From positions 1 through 64,000 of the forward strand of contig NZ_AUFU01000011.1 in NCBI RefSeq assembly GCF_000426665.1: a stretch of 64,000 nt of DNA, written 5' to 3'. A program made the translations under genes and the position numbers. The notes under the pieces were generated by a model. The model saw only the letters and a list, made by a program, of their open reading frames with translations. It ran no database searches and was not told where the DNA came from. The DNA is from Centipeda artemidis DSM 19719 (GTDB lineage: Bacteria > Bacillota > Negativicutes > Selenomonadales > Selenomonadaceae). Positions 7,989 to 15,691 of this stretch are shown here, piece after piece (the stretch's first letter is position 1; the number at the start of each line of letters is the position of its first letter).

Positions 7989-9002
7989 ATGACCGACACA
8001 CAAGCAGCACAGGATTCCCGCCGCAAGATCATCCTCAGCGGCATTCAGCCGACCGGCACATTCACCCTCGGGAACTATCTCGGCGCGGTGAAGAACTGGC
8101 GGCATCTGCAGGAGTCCTATGACTGCTATTATTTTGTCGCCGATCTCCACGCGCTGACCGTCTACAACGAACCGGAGAAACGCCGCCGGCAGAGCCGCGA
8201 GGCGTTCGCCCTCCTGCTCGCGTGCGGTCTCGATCCGAAGGAAAGTCTCGTCTTTATCCAGAGCCACGTCCCCGCGCACGCGCAGATGGGATGGATGCTC
8301 TCGTGTCTCAGCCCGTTCGGCGACCTGACGCGCATGACGCAGTTCAAGGACAAATCCGCGAAGCACCCCGAGGACATCAACGCGGGACTCTTCACCTATC
8401 CCGCGCTCATGGCGGGCGACATCCTGCTCTACCGAGCGGATTACGTCCCCGTCGGCGCGGATCAAAAGCAGCACCTCGAGTTCACGCGCGACGTCGCGGA
8501 GCGGTTCAACCGCGTCTACGGCGAGGTGTTCCGCCTGCCCGAGGGCTATTATCCGAAGGAGGGCGCGCGCGTCAAGAGCCTGCAGGAGCCAACGGCGAAG
8601 ATGAGCAAATCCGACACGAACGCAAAGGCGACGATCTACATCCTCGACGACGAAAAAACGATTTTGAAAAAATTCCGATCCGCCGTCACGGACAGCGAGT
8701 CGGAGGTCGCGTTCCGTGAAGGCAAAGACGGCGTCAACAACCTCATGACCATTTACGCCGCCGTCACAGGGAAAAATATGGACGAGATCACAGCGGAGTT
8801 CGCCGGGAAGGGGTACGGCGACTTCAAGACCGCCGTCGGCACGGTTGTCGCCAACGAGCTGCGCCCCATCCGGGAAAAATACGCAGAGCTCCTCGCAGAT
8901 AAAGAATATCTCGACGCCGCCATCCGCGAGGGCGCGGAGCGCGCCTCTGCGATCGCCGAGCGAACGCTCGCGAAGGCAAAGCGAAAGATGGGACTGGCAT
9001 AA
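7989..9002 (+). CDS. trpS: Tryptophanyl-tRNA synthetase
   Basis: 337 aa, normal for bacterial TrpRS. It charges tRNA-Trp with tryptophan in the cytoplasm. The class I signatures are present: the HIGH-equivalent in SGIQPTGTFTLGNYLGA near the N-terminus and KMSKS in AKMSKSDTN. GADQKQHLEFTRDVAERFN is also diagnostic. It follows the acyltransferase by 47 bp with RBS AAGAAAGG, so the two are probably co-transcribed. No terminator is obvious; P-family palindromes follow directly. Confidence 0.97.
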   Translation: MTDTQAAQDSRRKIILSGIQPTGTFTLGNYLGAVKNWRHLQESYDCYYFVADLHALTVYNEPEKRRRQSREAFALLLACGLDPKESLVFIQSHVPAHAQMGWMLSCLSPFGDLTRMTQFKDKSAKHPEDINAGLFTYPALMAGDILLYRADYVPVGADQKQHLEFTRDVAERFNRVYGEVFRLPEGYYPKEGARVKSLQEPTAKMSKSDTNAKATIYILDDEKTILKKFRSAVTDSESEVAFREGKDGVNNLMTIYAAVTGKNMDEITAEFAGKGYGDFKTAVGTVVANELRPIREKYAELLADKEYLDAAIREGAERASAIAERTLAKAKRKMGLA

Positions 9003-9004
9003 AG

Positions 9005-9063
9005 TTACGCCGCCATAGCGAGATACAGGACACGGCACGCCGTGCCCCTACGAGGGCGGCATA
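9005..9063 (+). repeat. GC-rich palindromic repeat, family P copy 2
   Basis: Starts GTTACGCCGCC, has a central self-complementary GGCACGCCGTGCC and ends GGGCGGC. It lies immediately after the trpS stop codon and is nearly identical to copy 3. Confidence 0.75.
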
Positions 9064-9123
9064 AGTTGCTACGCTTTCCTTCGATGATGATCACGACGTA
9101 TCGATGCCGAGGTTGCTTTTTTG

Positions 9124-9182
9124 TTACGCCGCCATAGCGAGATACAGGGCACGGCACGCCGTGCCCCTACGGAGGCGGCGTG
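9124..9182 (+). repeat. GC-rich palindromic repeat, family P copy 3
   Basis: Same sequence plan as copy 2: GTTACGCCGCC, a central GGGCACGGCACGCCGTGCCC hairpin, GGCGGCGT. The 60 bases between copies 2 and 3 hold no recognised feature. Confidence 0.75.
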
Positions 9183-9209
9183 GATTGCAAATGTGTCCCA
9201 CGATGTCGC

Positions 9210-9438
9210 AGGAACGCCGCTCATCAGGTGTATCGCCGTTTCGTGGTGTGCGGCGAACGGGTGTCTTATCGACGCTGCGAAGCATTTACCCGAAGGGCGG
9301 CGCGACTTGTTGCCCATTGATTTGGGGATGTGTTAGACCGCCGCTTTGCAGTCCAAAGGACTGTGCGGCGGCATGATCTATATAACGATACGATACTGCC
9401 GCGACGTTTGCGCAGCAGCGAGAAAGATCCCCTGAGCC
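9210..9438 (+). repeat. Long structured repeat, family L copy 1
   Basis: About 230 bp matching the element at 20170-20385 and, more distantly, 35195-35395. Shared blocks are CATCAGGTGTATCGCCG, GCGGCGAACGGG, AGCATTTACCCG and GATGTGTTAGA, and a long hairpin in which CCGCCGC (9338-9344) pairs with GCGGCGG (9365-9371) and GCAGTCC (9348-9354) with GGACTGT (9358-9364). It sits just upstream of the phosphonate genes. No ORF in it looks real. Confidence 0.7.
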
Positions 9439-9498
9439 GCGCATAACACCTACGCCCCCGAACCGGAGAAAACCGCGCCGCACAAAGGAGACAACCGG

Positions 9499-10218
9499 AT
9501 GAACAAAATCCATCAAATAAAACGCGCCCTCATCCTTGCCGCAGGGCGCGGCACACGGCTCGCGCCGCTCACGGACGACCGTCCAAAGCCGATGGTCGAG
9601 GTCTGCGGACGTCCGATCATCACGACCATCCTTGACGCGCTTAAGGCGGCGAGGATTTCGTCGATTACCATTGTACGAGGGTATCGCGGCGCGGCGTTCG
9701 ACAAGCTCACAGACCAATACGAAGGGATTTCATTTCTAGACAATCCCGACTGGGAGACGTCAAACAACATCTCCTCTGTCACACTGGCGGGGGCACAGGG
9801 ACTGCTTGAGGACACCTACGTCGTCGAGGGGGATCTGTACCTCGCAAATCCTGCCGTCATAACGCCCACACAGGAGCGCTCGAACTACATCGCGTTCCCC
9901 GTGGAGGAGACGGACGACTGGCGGTTTGCCGTCGATGCGCAGGGACGCATCACGGAGATCGGCGTCGGCGGGCGGGACTGCCATCAGATGCTCGGACTCT
10001 CGTACTGGACCGCGGAGGACGGCGCACGTCTCGCCCGCTGCGCGGCGACGCTCTACAGGGAGGAGCGTTACCGCGGGCTCTACTGGGACGAGATCGCGCT
10101 CAAATACTATGCGGAGGACTTTCACATCTACGTCCGCCCGTGCACGCGCGCGGACGTGTGGGAGATCGACACCGCAGAGGAGCTCAGGGATTTGGAAAGG
10201 GACATGAATTGCCAATGA
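9499..10218 (+). CDS. pntC: Phosphonoalkane (2-AEP) cytidylyltransferase, LicC/PntC-like
   Basis: 239 aa nucleotidyltransferase. The signature ALILAAGRGTRLAPLTDDRPKPMVEVCGRPII is at residues 10-41; VVEGDLYL (about 105-112) supplies the metal-binding Asp. It resembles LicC-type CTP:phosphocholine cytidylyltransferases. Because the next gene is PEP mutase, a role as CTP:2-aminoethylphosphonate cytidylyltransferase (PntC), activating AEP as CMP-AEP for attachment to a glycan or lipid, is the best inference. RBS AAAGGAG. Its stop overlaps the next start (ATGA), so the two are translationally coupled. CTP:phosphocholine use is possible but no choline genes are nearby. Confidence 0.8.
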   Translation: MNKIHQIKRALILAAGRGTRLAPLTDDRPKPMVEVCGRPIITTILDALKAARISSITIVRGYRGAAFDKLTDQYEGISFLDNPDWETSNNISSVTLAGAQGLLEDTYVVEGDLYLANPAVITPTQERSNYIAFPVEETDDWRFAVDAQGRITEIGVGGRDCHQMLGLSYWTAEDGARLARCAATLYREERYRGLYWDEIALKYYAEDFHIYVRPCTRADVWEIDTAEELRDLERDMNCQ

Positions 10219-11510
10219 AAACCGTATATACATGCTTTTGCACAGACATCATCCACGACGGACACCGGAACATCCTGCGCGAGGCGGCAAAACTCGGCCG
10301 CGTCGTCGTCGGCGTGCTCTCCGATCCCGAGATGCTGCGCTACAACAGATTCCCCACGCGCACGCTTGCCGAGCGCATGGAGATGCTGCGCGCAGAGGAT
10401 CTCGTCGACGAAGTGATCGTGCAGGAGCATATTTTTTATGACGAAATCCTCGAAAAACTCCGCCCCGACTACGTCATCCACGGGCGCAACTGGGCGCAGG
10501 GACCCGAGTCCGCGCTGCGCAGCAACGTGCTCGCGTGTCTACAGCGGCTCGGCGGGCAGCTCGTCGAGCCGCCCTACACCTACAGCGACGAGGTCACTGA
10601 GATCGACCGCCGGATGCGCGAGCACCTCGCCATGCCCGAGCGGCGCCGCAGCCGTCTGCGCCGCCTGCTCGACATCATCCCCATCGTCAAGACCATCGAG
10701 GTGCACAACGGTCTCACGGGACTTATCGCGGAAAAGACGGTCGTTGAAAATGACGGCGGACTCGATCAGTTCGACGCCATGTGGATCTCGAGCCTGTGCG
10801 ACTCGACGGCGCGCGGCAAACCCGACATCGAGCTCGTCGATTTCTCCGACCGCATCCAGACCATCAACGAGGTCATGGACGTCACCACGAAGCCCGTCAT
10901 CCTCGACATGGACACGGGCGGCACGGCGGAGCATTTCGCCTACAACGTCCGCACGCTCGAGCGCATCGGCGTCTCCGCCGTCATCGTCGAGGACAAGACG
11001 GGGGCAAAACGCAACTCCCTCTTTGGCACGGAGGTCGCGCAGACGCAGGACACGATCGAGAATTTTTCCGAGAAGATCGCCGCGGGGAAAAAGGCGCTGC
11101 GCACCGACGAATTTATGATCATCGCGCGCATCGAAAGCCTGATCCTCGAAAAGGGGCAGGAGGATGCCCTCAGGCGCGCCGACGCCTATGTCGCGGCAGG
11201 CGCGGACGGCATCATGATCCACTCGCGCGCAAAGACACCGGGCGAAGTGCTCGCGTTCTGCGACGCGTTCCACGCATCGCACCCGGACATTCCCATCGTC
11301 GCCGTCCCCTCGTCCTACAACACCATCACCGAGGCGGAGCTGGCGGCGCACGGCGTGCGCATCGTCATCTACGCGAACCAGCTCACGCGCAGCGCGTTTC
11401 CCGCCATGGAGGCGACCGCGCGCTCCATCCTCGTCCATCACCGCGCGCATGAGGCGGATCAGAACCTCATGCCCATCAAGGACATCATCCGTCTCATTGA
11501 AATTATGTGA
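10215..11510 (+). CDS. pepM: Cytidylyltransferase / phosphoenolpyruvate mutase fusion
   Basis: 431 aa, two domains. Residues 1-135 form a cytidylyltransferase-like Rossmann domain with HDGH at 14-17 (the HxGH motif). Residues about 150-431 are PEP mutase: the family signature EDK-x5-NS appears as EDKTGAKRNS (259-268), with DMDTGG upstream. PEP mutase rearranges PEP to phosphonopyruvate, the committed C-P bond forming step. The fusion order is that of Fom1, the bifunctional enzyme of fosfomycin synthesis. With the separate LicC-like gene just upstream, this locus encodes two cytidylyltransferase domains. The ATG at 10215 is inside the upstream stop. Confidence 0.93.
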   Translation: MKTVYTCFCTDIIHDGHRNILREAAKLGRVVVGVLSDPEMLRYNRFPTRTLAERMEMLRAEDLVDEVIVQEHIFYDEILEKLRPDYVIHGRNWAQGPESALRSNVLACLQRLGGQLVEPPYTYSDEVTEIDRRMREHLAMPERRRSRLRRLLDIIPIVKTIEVHNGLTGLIAEKTVVENDGGLDQFDAMWISSLCDSTARGKPDIELVDFSDRIQTINEVMDVTTKPVILDMDTGGTAEHFAYNVRTLERIGVSAVIVEDKTGAKRNSLFGTEVAQTQDTIENFSEKIAAGKKALRTDEFMIIARIESLILEKGQEDALRRADAYVAAGADGIMIHSRAKTPGEVLAFCDAFHASHPDIPIVAVPSSYNTITEAELAAHGVRIVIYANQLTRSAFPAMEATARSILVHHRAHEADQNLMPIKDIIRLIEIM

Positions 11511-11518
11511 GGTGCCGC

Positions 11519-12226
11519 ATGAAAAATCAATGGCGCGCCGTATGGAACCGGCGCACCTCCTCGAACGACCGACTGACAGGGCGCTGGCAGGACGTTCTGC
11601 TCGAGCTCAAACGCGCAAACGGCTACGACGTCATGGAGGGCGGTCTGCCGCTCGAGACCTTCATCGGTCAAGATAAACAAATGCGGGAGCTCCTGCACCT
11701 TAGCCCCGGGAAAAGCGTCTTTGAGGTCGGGTGCGGCGCGGGCGCAAATCTCTACCTCATGCAGCGGGACAGTATTATGGTTGGTGGAATGGACTATTCG
11801 CCCCCCCTCGTGGACACCGCACGTACGGTGCTCCCGGATGCGCTCGAGCTGTCCTGCGGCGAGGCGGACAAGCTGTCGACAGAGCGGACATATGACGCCG
11901 TATTTTCCGCCGGCGTCTTTTCCTATTTCACAGGCACGGACTATGCCCGGCGCGTCCTCACCCGAATGCTCGAAAAATCACGCGGCGCGCTCGGACTCCT
12001 CGAGGTGCATGACATCGAAAAGGAGGACGCCTATCACGCATTCCGCCGCGCCTCTATCCCGGACTATGACGAACGTTATAAGGGGCTCGATAAGCTCTTT
12101 TATCCCCGCGCGTTCTTCGAGGACTTTGCGCGGAAGCACGATCTCACCGTCACGTTCCCGACCGTCGATATGCCGGGCTACTGGAACACTCCGTTCATCT
12201 TCAACTGCTTTATGTATCGGAAGTGA
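11519..12226 (+). CDS. Class I SAM-dependent methyltransferase
   Basis: 235 aa. Motif I is VFEVGCGAGANLYLMQ at about 63-78, with a following acidic strand VGGMDYSPPLVDTAR and YDAVFSAGVFSYF as the post-I/motif II region. The substrate is not evident. Its place between PEP mutase and the AEP transaminase suggests methylation of a phosphonate intermediate or of the final glycan, which is inference. The start is ATG 11519 with RBS GAGGTG (11509-11514) overlapping the end of pepM; an in-frame GTG at 11507 is less likely. Confidence 0.8.
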   Translation: MKNQWRAVWNRRTSSNDRLTGRWQDVLLELKRANGYDVMEGGLPLETFIGQDKQMRELLHLSPGKSVFEVGCGAGANLYLMQRDSIMVGGMDYSPPLVDTARTVLPDALELSCGEADKLSTERTYDAVFSAGVFSYFTGTDYARRVLTRMLEKSRGALGLLEVHDIEKEDAYHAFRRASIPDYDERYKGLDKLFYPRAFFEDFARKHDLTVTFPTVDMPGYWNTPFIFNCFMYRK

Positions 12227-12229
12227 CTT

Positions 12230-13336
12230 ATGAACATCAAACGAAACATCCTGCTCAATCCGGGTCCCGCGACCACGACCGACACGGTAAAGGCGGCGCA
12301 GCTCGTCCCCGACATCTGCCCGCGTGAGCGGGAATTCGGCGATCTGATGCGCACGTTCGGGGGCGACCTCCTGCGCATCGTGCATGTGACGCCCGAAGAA
12401 TGGGCGACCGTCCTCTTTTGCGGGTCGGGCACGATCGCCATGGACGCCTGCGTCTCCTCGCTCGTTCCCGCGGACGGCAAGCTCCTCATCGTGAACAACG
12501 GCGTATACTCCGCCCGCGCCGCGGAGATGGCGCGCGCCTACGGCGTACTGCACATCGACCTCACCTTCCCGATCGACGGACTGCCCGATCTCGCGGTGAT
12601 AGAGGACACGCTGAAAAAGCATCCCGAGATCACCGCCGTCTACACGACGCATCAGGAGACCGGCACGGGGATTCTCAATCCCGTGCGAGAGATCGGCGCG
12701 CTCGCCCACGCGCACGGCGCGATCTGCATCGCCGACACCATATCGACATTCGCCATGATCCCCATCGATGCGGAGGAGATAAACGTCGACGTGTGCATGT
12801 CGTCCGCGCAAAAGGGCATCCAAGGCATGACGGGGCTGTCCTTCGTCCTCGCGCGCAAATCCGTGCTCGACGCGGCGGTGCACTATCCCGTGCGGTCCTA
12901 CTATACGAACCTCATCATGCAGTACGAGGGATTTGAACGGACGGGCGAGATGCGCTTCACCCCGCCCGTACAGGTTGTCTATGCGGCAAAGCGCGCGCTC
13001 GCGGAGTATTTCGCCGAGGGCGAAACCAAGAAGTGGGCGCGCCACACGCGCGTGATTGACGCCATTCATGAGGGACTCGCGTCGCTCGGACTAGAAGAGG
13101 CGATCCCCCGCGAGATACAATCGGGACTCGTCGTCGCCGTGCGCTACCCGGACGATCCGCATTTTGACTTTGCGCGCGTGCATGATTACTGCTATGAGCG
13201 CGGATTCACCATCTACCCCGGCAAGATGCAAACGGCAAAGACGTTCCGCCTCTGCGCACTCGGAGCGATCGATGCGCCAGATATTGGGGCGTTTTTCCGT
13301 GTATTTGAAGACGTGATGCGGGATTTTCGCGCATAG
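12230..13336 (+). CDS. phnW: 2-aminoethylphosphonate transaminase
   Basis: 368 aa class V PLP aminotransferase. ILLNPGPATTTDTV at the N-terminus, D169 in CIADTISTF and the Schiff-base lysine K195 in SSAQKGIQG fit PhnW-type enzymes. In a biosynthetic cluster it would run from phosphonoacetaldehyde to 2-aminoethylphosphonate. It starts 3 bp after the methyltransferase. The last eight codons, encoding VMRDFRA and the TAG stop, lie inside an R-family repeat (13313-13436), so the repeat has supplied or replaced the natural C-terminus. Confidence 0.88.
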   Translation: MNIKRNILLNPGPATTTDTVKAAQLVPDICPREREFGDLMRTFGGDLLRIVHVTPEEWATVLFCGSGTIAMDACVSSLVPADGKLLIVNNGVYSARAAEMARAYGVLHIDLTFPIDGLPDLAVIEDTLKKHPEITAVYTTHQETGTGILNPVREIGALAHAHGAICIADTISTFAMIPIDAEEINVDVCMSSAQKGIQGMTGLSFVLARKSVLDAAVHYPVRSYYTNLIMQYEGFERTGEMRFTPPVQVVYAAKRALAEYFAEGETKKWARHTRVIDAIHEGLASLGLEEAIPREIQSGLVVAVRYPDDPHFDFARVHDYCYERGFTIYPGKMQTAKTFRLCALGAIDAPDIGAFFRVFEDVMRDFRA

Positions 13337-13436
13337 CTGTGTCACTGCGAAAAATTCTGCGGTCGACGTAGGTTTCATCTACGCCTTCCCTTGAATTTTT
13401 CTTGTTCCTTGCTCTGCATCGAAACTTCCGCATCAC
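13313..13436 (-). repeat. 124-bp structured repeat, family R copy 3
   Basis: Complete copy in the opposite orientation. Outer arms are CCGCATCAC (13428-13436) and GTGATGCGG (13313-13321). Compared with copy 2, the changed base pair is compensated on both arms. The inner helix is GAAAAATTC/GAATTTTTC. Its right-hand arm overlaps the 3' end and stop codon of the transaminase gene. Confidence 0.9.
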
Positions 13437-13454
13437 TTACTGTACGGTTTTATA

Positions 13455-13500
13455 CGCGGGATCTTCGCGCATAGCTGTTTCCCTTCATCGCGGGAAACAG
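13455..13500 (-). repeat. Truncated R-family fragment plus hairpin
   Basis: CGCGGGATCTTCGCGCATAGCTGT repeats the end of copy 3, then the sequence departs into CTGTTTCCC ... GGGAAACAG, a 9-bp hairpin at about 13476-13500. The rest of the spacer to 13573 is the leader of the next gene. Confidence 0.55.
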
Positions 13501-13573
13501 ATACGATTCACGCGCGCATATCGATAGAAGCCGTATGAGAGACGCCCGCATCACGCTAAGAAAGGACACGCCC

Positions 13574-15676
13574 ATGCAGGACGACTTCACCACATTTTGG
13601 AACAACAACGCCCGTGCGCGTGCCCTCTTTGACGATCTTCTCGCACGCTGTGAACGCTCCGCCTACGACAACGATTATCTCGCCGTGCTCGATGATTACG
13701 AAAAGGAATCGCCGGATCACCCGCATCTCTACATCTTTGCCGCGCGCTACATGCTCGCACACGGCGACGCCGTGGCTGCCGCCGACTACAGTGAACGCGC
13801 TTTCCTCCTGCGCCCCTCGAATCACGCCGTGTGGGACGTACTCGCGCGCGCATATACCGCTCTTGGACGCTATGACGATGCCCTCGTTATGCAGGGCTAC
13901 GCCGAAAATCTCTACCGCGTCCCCATCTCGCTGAACATTCCGCCCGCCGCACTGACGCCCGCCGCGCTCGATCGGCTCTCCGTCGCGCTCGGCGTCGCGA
14001 GCTACGCGCCCTTTGCCATCTGCCGTATGAGCTACAGTCCTGCGCGCGGTCTATCGGGGCAGGACGGGCTGTTCGCGCGGGAGTTTTTGCCCGTCTCGCC
14101 GCACATCTCTCCCTCGTACTATGTCGGCGTCTATGCCGAGCAGGAACCGCGCATGAGCAAATCATGGCTGATCGATACCGTGCGGCGCACGCCCGGCGCG
14201 GCGGCACATGCGGGCGGCGACTTCACGTTCGACATCATGCGCGGCACGCCCGCGCGCGGCAAAACGGAGATCGACCCGCAGGGCGCGGAAATCGTTCTGC
14301 CCGTCATCGGCACGGCGGACGATCAAAAGATCCGCTTCGAGACGCGCACGCTCGACAATACGACATGGCTGAACCCGGGCGCGCCGAATTTCTTCCGTCT
14401 CTCCGCGCGCACCGCGATTTCCTCCGACCGCGACTACATCGTCGGGACGCCCGTCCGGATCGGTCACGATCCGTCGCGCCGGCGGCTCGTGCTGAACATC
14501 CTCGTAGACGCGCTCGCGTGGTCGATCGTGCGTGAGCGGTTCAGAGAGGAAATGCCGAACGCGCATGATTTTTTCGGCAAAGGGCTGATCTTTGACAATC
14601 ATTTTTCGGTGGCAGAGTACACCTATCCGTCGCTCGCGACCATCGAGACGGGCATGTATCCGCATCACAGCGGTCTCGTCAGCGGCAGTGTCGCGATCGA
14701 GCTGCGCCCCGACTGCATCACGCTCTCGGAGCGGATGAAGGAACGCGGTTATGCGACGTCGAATCTCTTGGGAGAAGGCGTCGGCATCTACAACGGCGTG
14801 ACGCGCGGCTATGACCGCCTGATCGTGACGCCCTACCGTCTACATGCCCATGACGGTGTGGAGCGCGCGATCCGCCTGCTTGAGGGGATGGGCGATGCGG
14901 ATCACTTCATTTTCCTGCATACGACGAATATACATGCGGAGGCGTCCGAGTTTTTTCAGTTCTCCTCATCGGTGCAGCAGCGTCTCTCCCTCGTGGATCG
15001 GCTCTCTGCGCCCGACGAGCGCGTGCCGAGTCCCTACCTCGTGCCGAATGCGCTCAGTAAGGCGGCATTTTGGCAGGGCGTGCGCGATATGGATCGCGCG
15101 CTCGGCACGCTGTTTTCCTACCTCGAACGGCACTATGCTCCCGACGACTACATCGTAAATCTCTACTCCGACCACGGCGTCTCGATCTTCAACGAATGCG
15201 AGGACATTGCAAATCCCGCGATGACGCACGCGGCGTGGATGATGCGCGGTGCCGGCGTGCCGGAGGGCGTGCGCGCGGATGAGCTGACGAGCGCGGTTGA
15301 CATCTACCGGGCGCTCGGCGCGCTCTGCGATTTCCCCGTCGACGCGTATGTGGACGGGGTTTTGCCAAAAATATTTGGCGGCACGGGGCGCGAGATTGCG
15401 TTCAGCAATTCGCTCTTCCCGACGAAAGCGTATTATCTCGCGGCGCGCAGTGAGACGCATACCTTGCGGCTCATGGTTGCAGATGCGGTCGAGCAGGACG
15501 GCACGGTCGACCTCTCGCGCGCAGAGGTAAAAATCTATCCGCGCGATCACGAGGGCGAAGCGGCATATGCCGTTGACAGCGCGGAGCTGCGGGCATTCTT
15601 TTACCCGCGCGTGAGAGAATTTTTGCGCGGAATAGATAATAATGGTGAGATTTTCCCCTCCCCACAGTCTACATAA
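13574..15676 (+). CDS. TPR / alkaline-phosphatase-superfamily protein A1
   Basis: About 700 aa from ATG 13574 (RBS AGAAAGGA). Residues about 45-115 look like TPR repeats. A middle linker follows, then a sulfatase/nucleotide-pyrophosphatase-like fold: metal Asp D312 (LNILVDALAW), candidate nucleophile T350 (AEYTYPSLATIETGMYPHHSG), D533-H534 (YSDHG) and H552 (THAAWMM). The motif that reads MDxH in the three paralogues is TNIH here (N452), so one metal ligand is replaced. There is no signal peptide or membrane segment, so it is cytoplasmic. Context suggests handling of phosphonate or phospho-sugar esters; the substrate is unknown. This copy may be catalytically weak or altered. Confidence 0.75.
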   Translation: MQDDFTTFWNNNARARALFDDLLARCERSAYDNDYLAVLDDYEKESPDHPHLYIFAARYMLAHGDAVAAADYSERAFLLRPSNHAVWDVLARAYTALGRYDDALVMQGYAENLYRVPISLNIPPAALTPAALDRLSVALGVASYAPFAICRMSYSPARGLSGQDGLFAREFLPVSPHISPSYYVGVYAEQEPRMSKSWLIDTVRRTPGAAAHAGGDFTFDIMRGTPARGKTEIDPQGAEIVLPVIGTADDQKIRFETRTLDNTTWLNPGAPNFFRLSARTAISSDRDYIVGTPVRIGHDPSRRRLVLNILVDALAWSIVRERFREEMPNAHDFFGKGLIFDNHFSVAEYTYPSLATIETGMYPHHSGLVSGSVAIELRPDCITLSERMKERGYATSNLLGEGVGIYNGVTRGYDRLIVTPYRLHAHDGVERAIRLLEGMGDADHFIFLHTTNIHAEASEFFQFSSSVQQRLSLVDRLSAPDERVPSPYLVPNALSKAAFWQGVRDMDRALGTLFSYLERHYAPDDYIVNLYSDHGVSIFNECEDIANPAMTHAAWMMRGAGVPEGVRADELTSAVDIYRALGALCDFPVDAYVDGVLPKIFGGTGREIAFSNSLFPTKAYYLAARSETHTLRLMVADAVEQDGTVDLSRAEVKIYPRDHEGEAAYAVDSAELRAFFYPRVREFLRGIDNNGEIFPSPQST

Positions 15677-15691
15677 AAAGGGAGCATTGCT

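Noticed and set aside
9210-9498. Short frames reading LQSGGLTHPQINGQQVAPPFG and relatives in L repeats
   Set aside because: They recur only because the repeat recurs; the changes preserve hairpin pairing and not codons.
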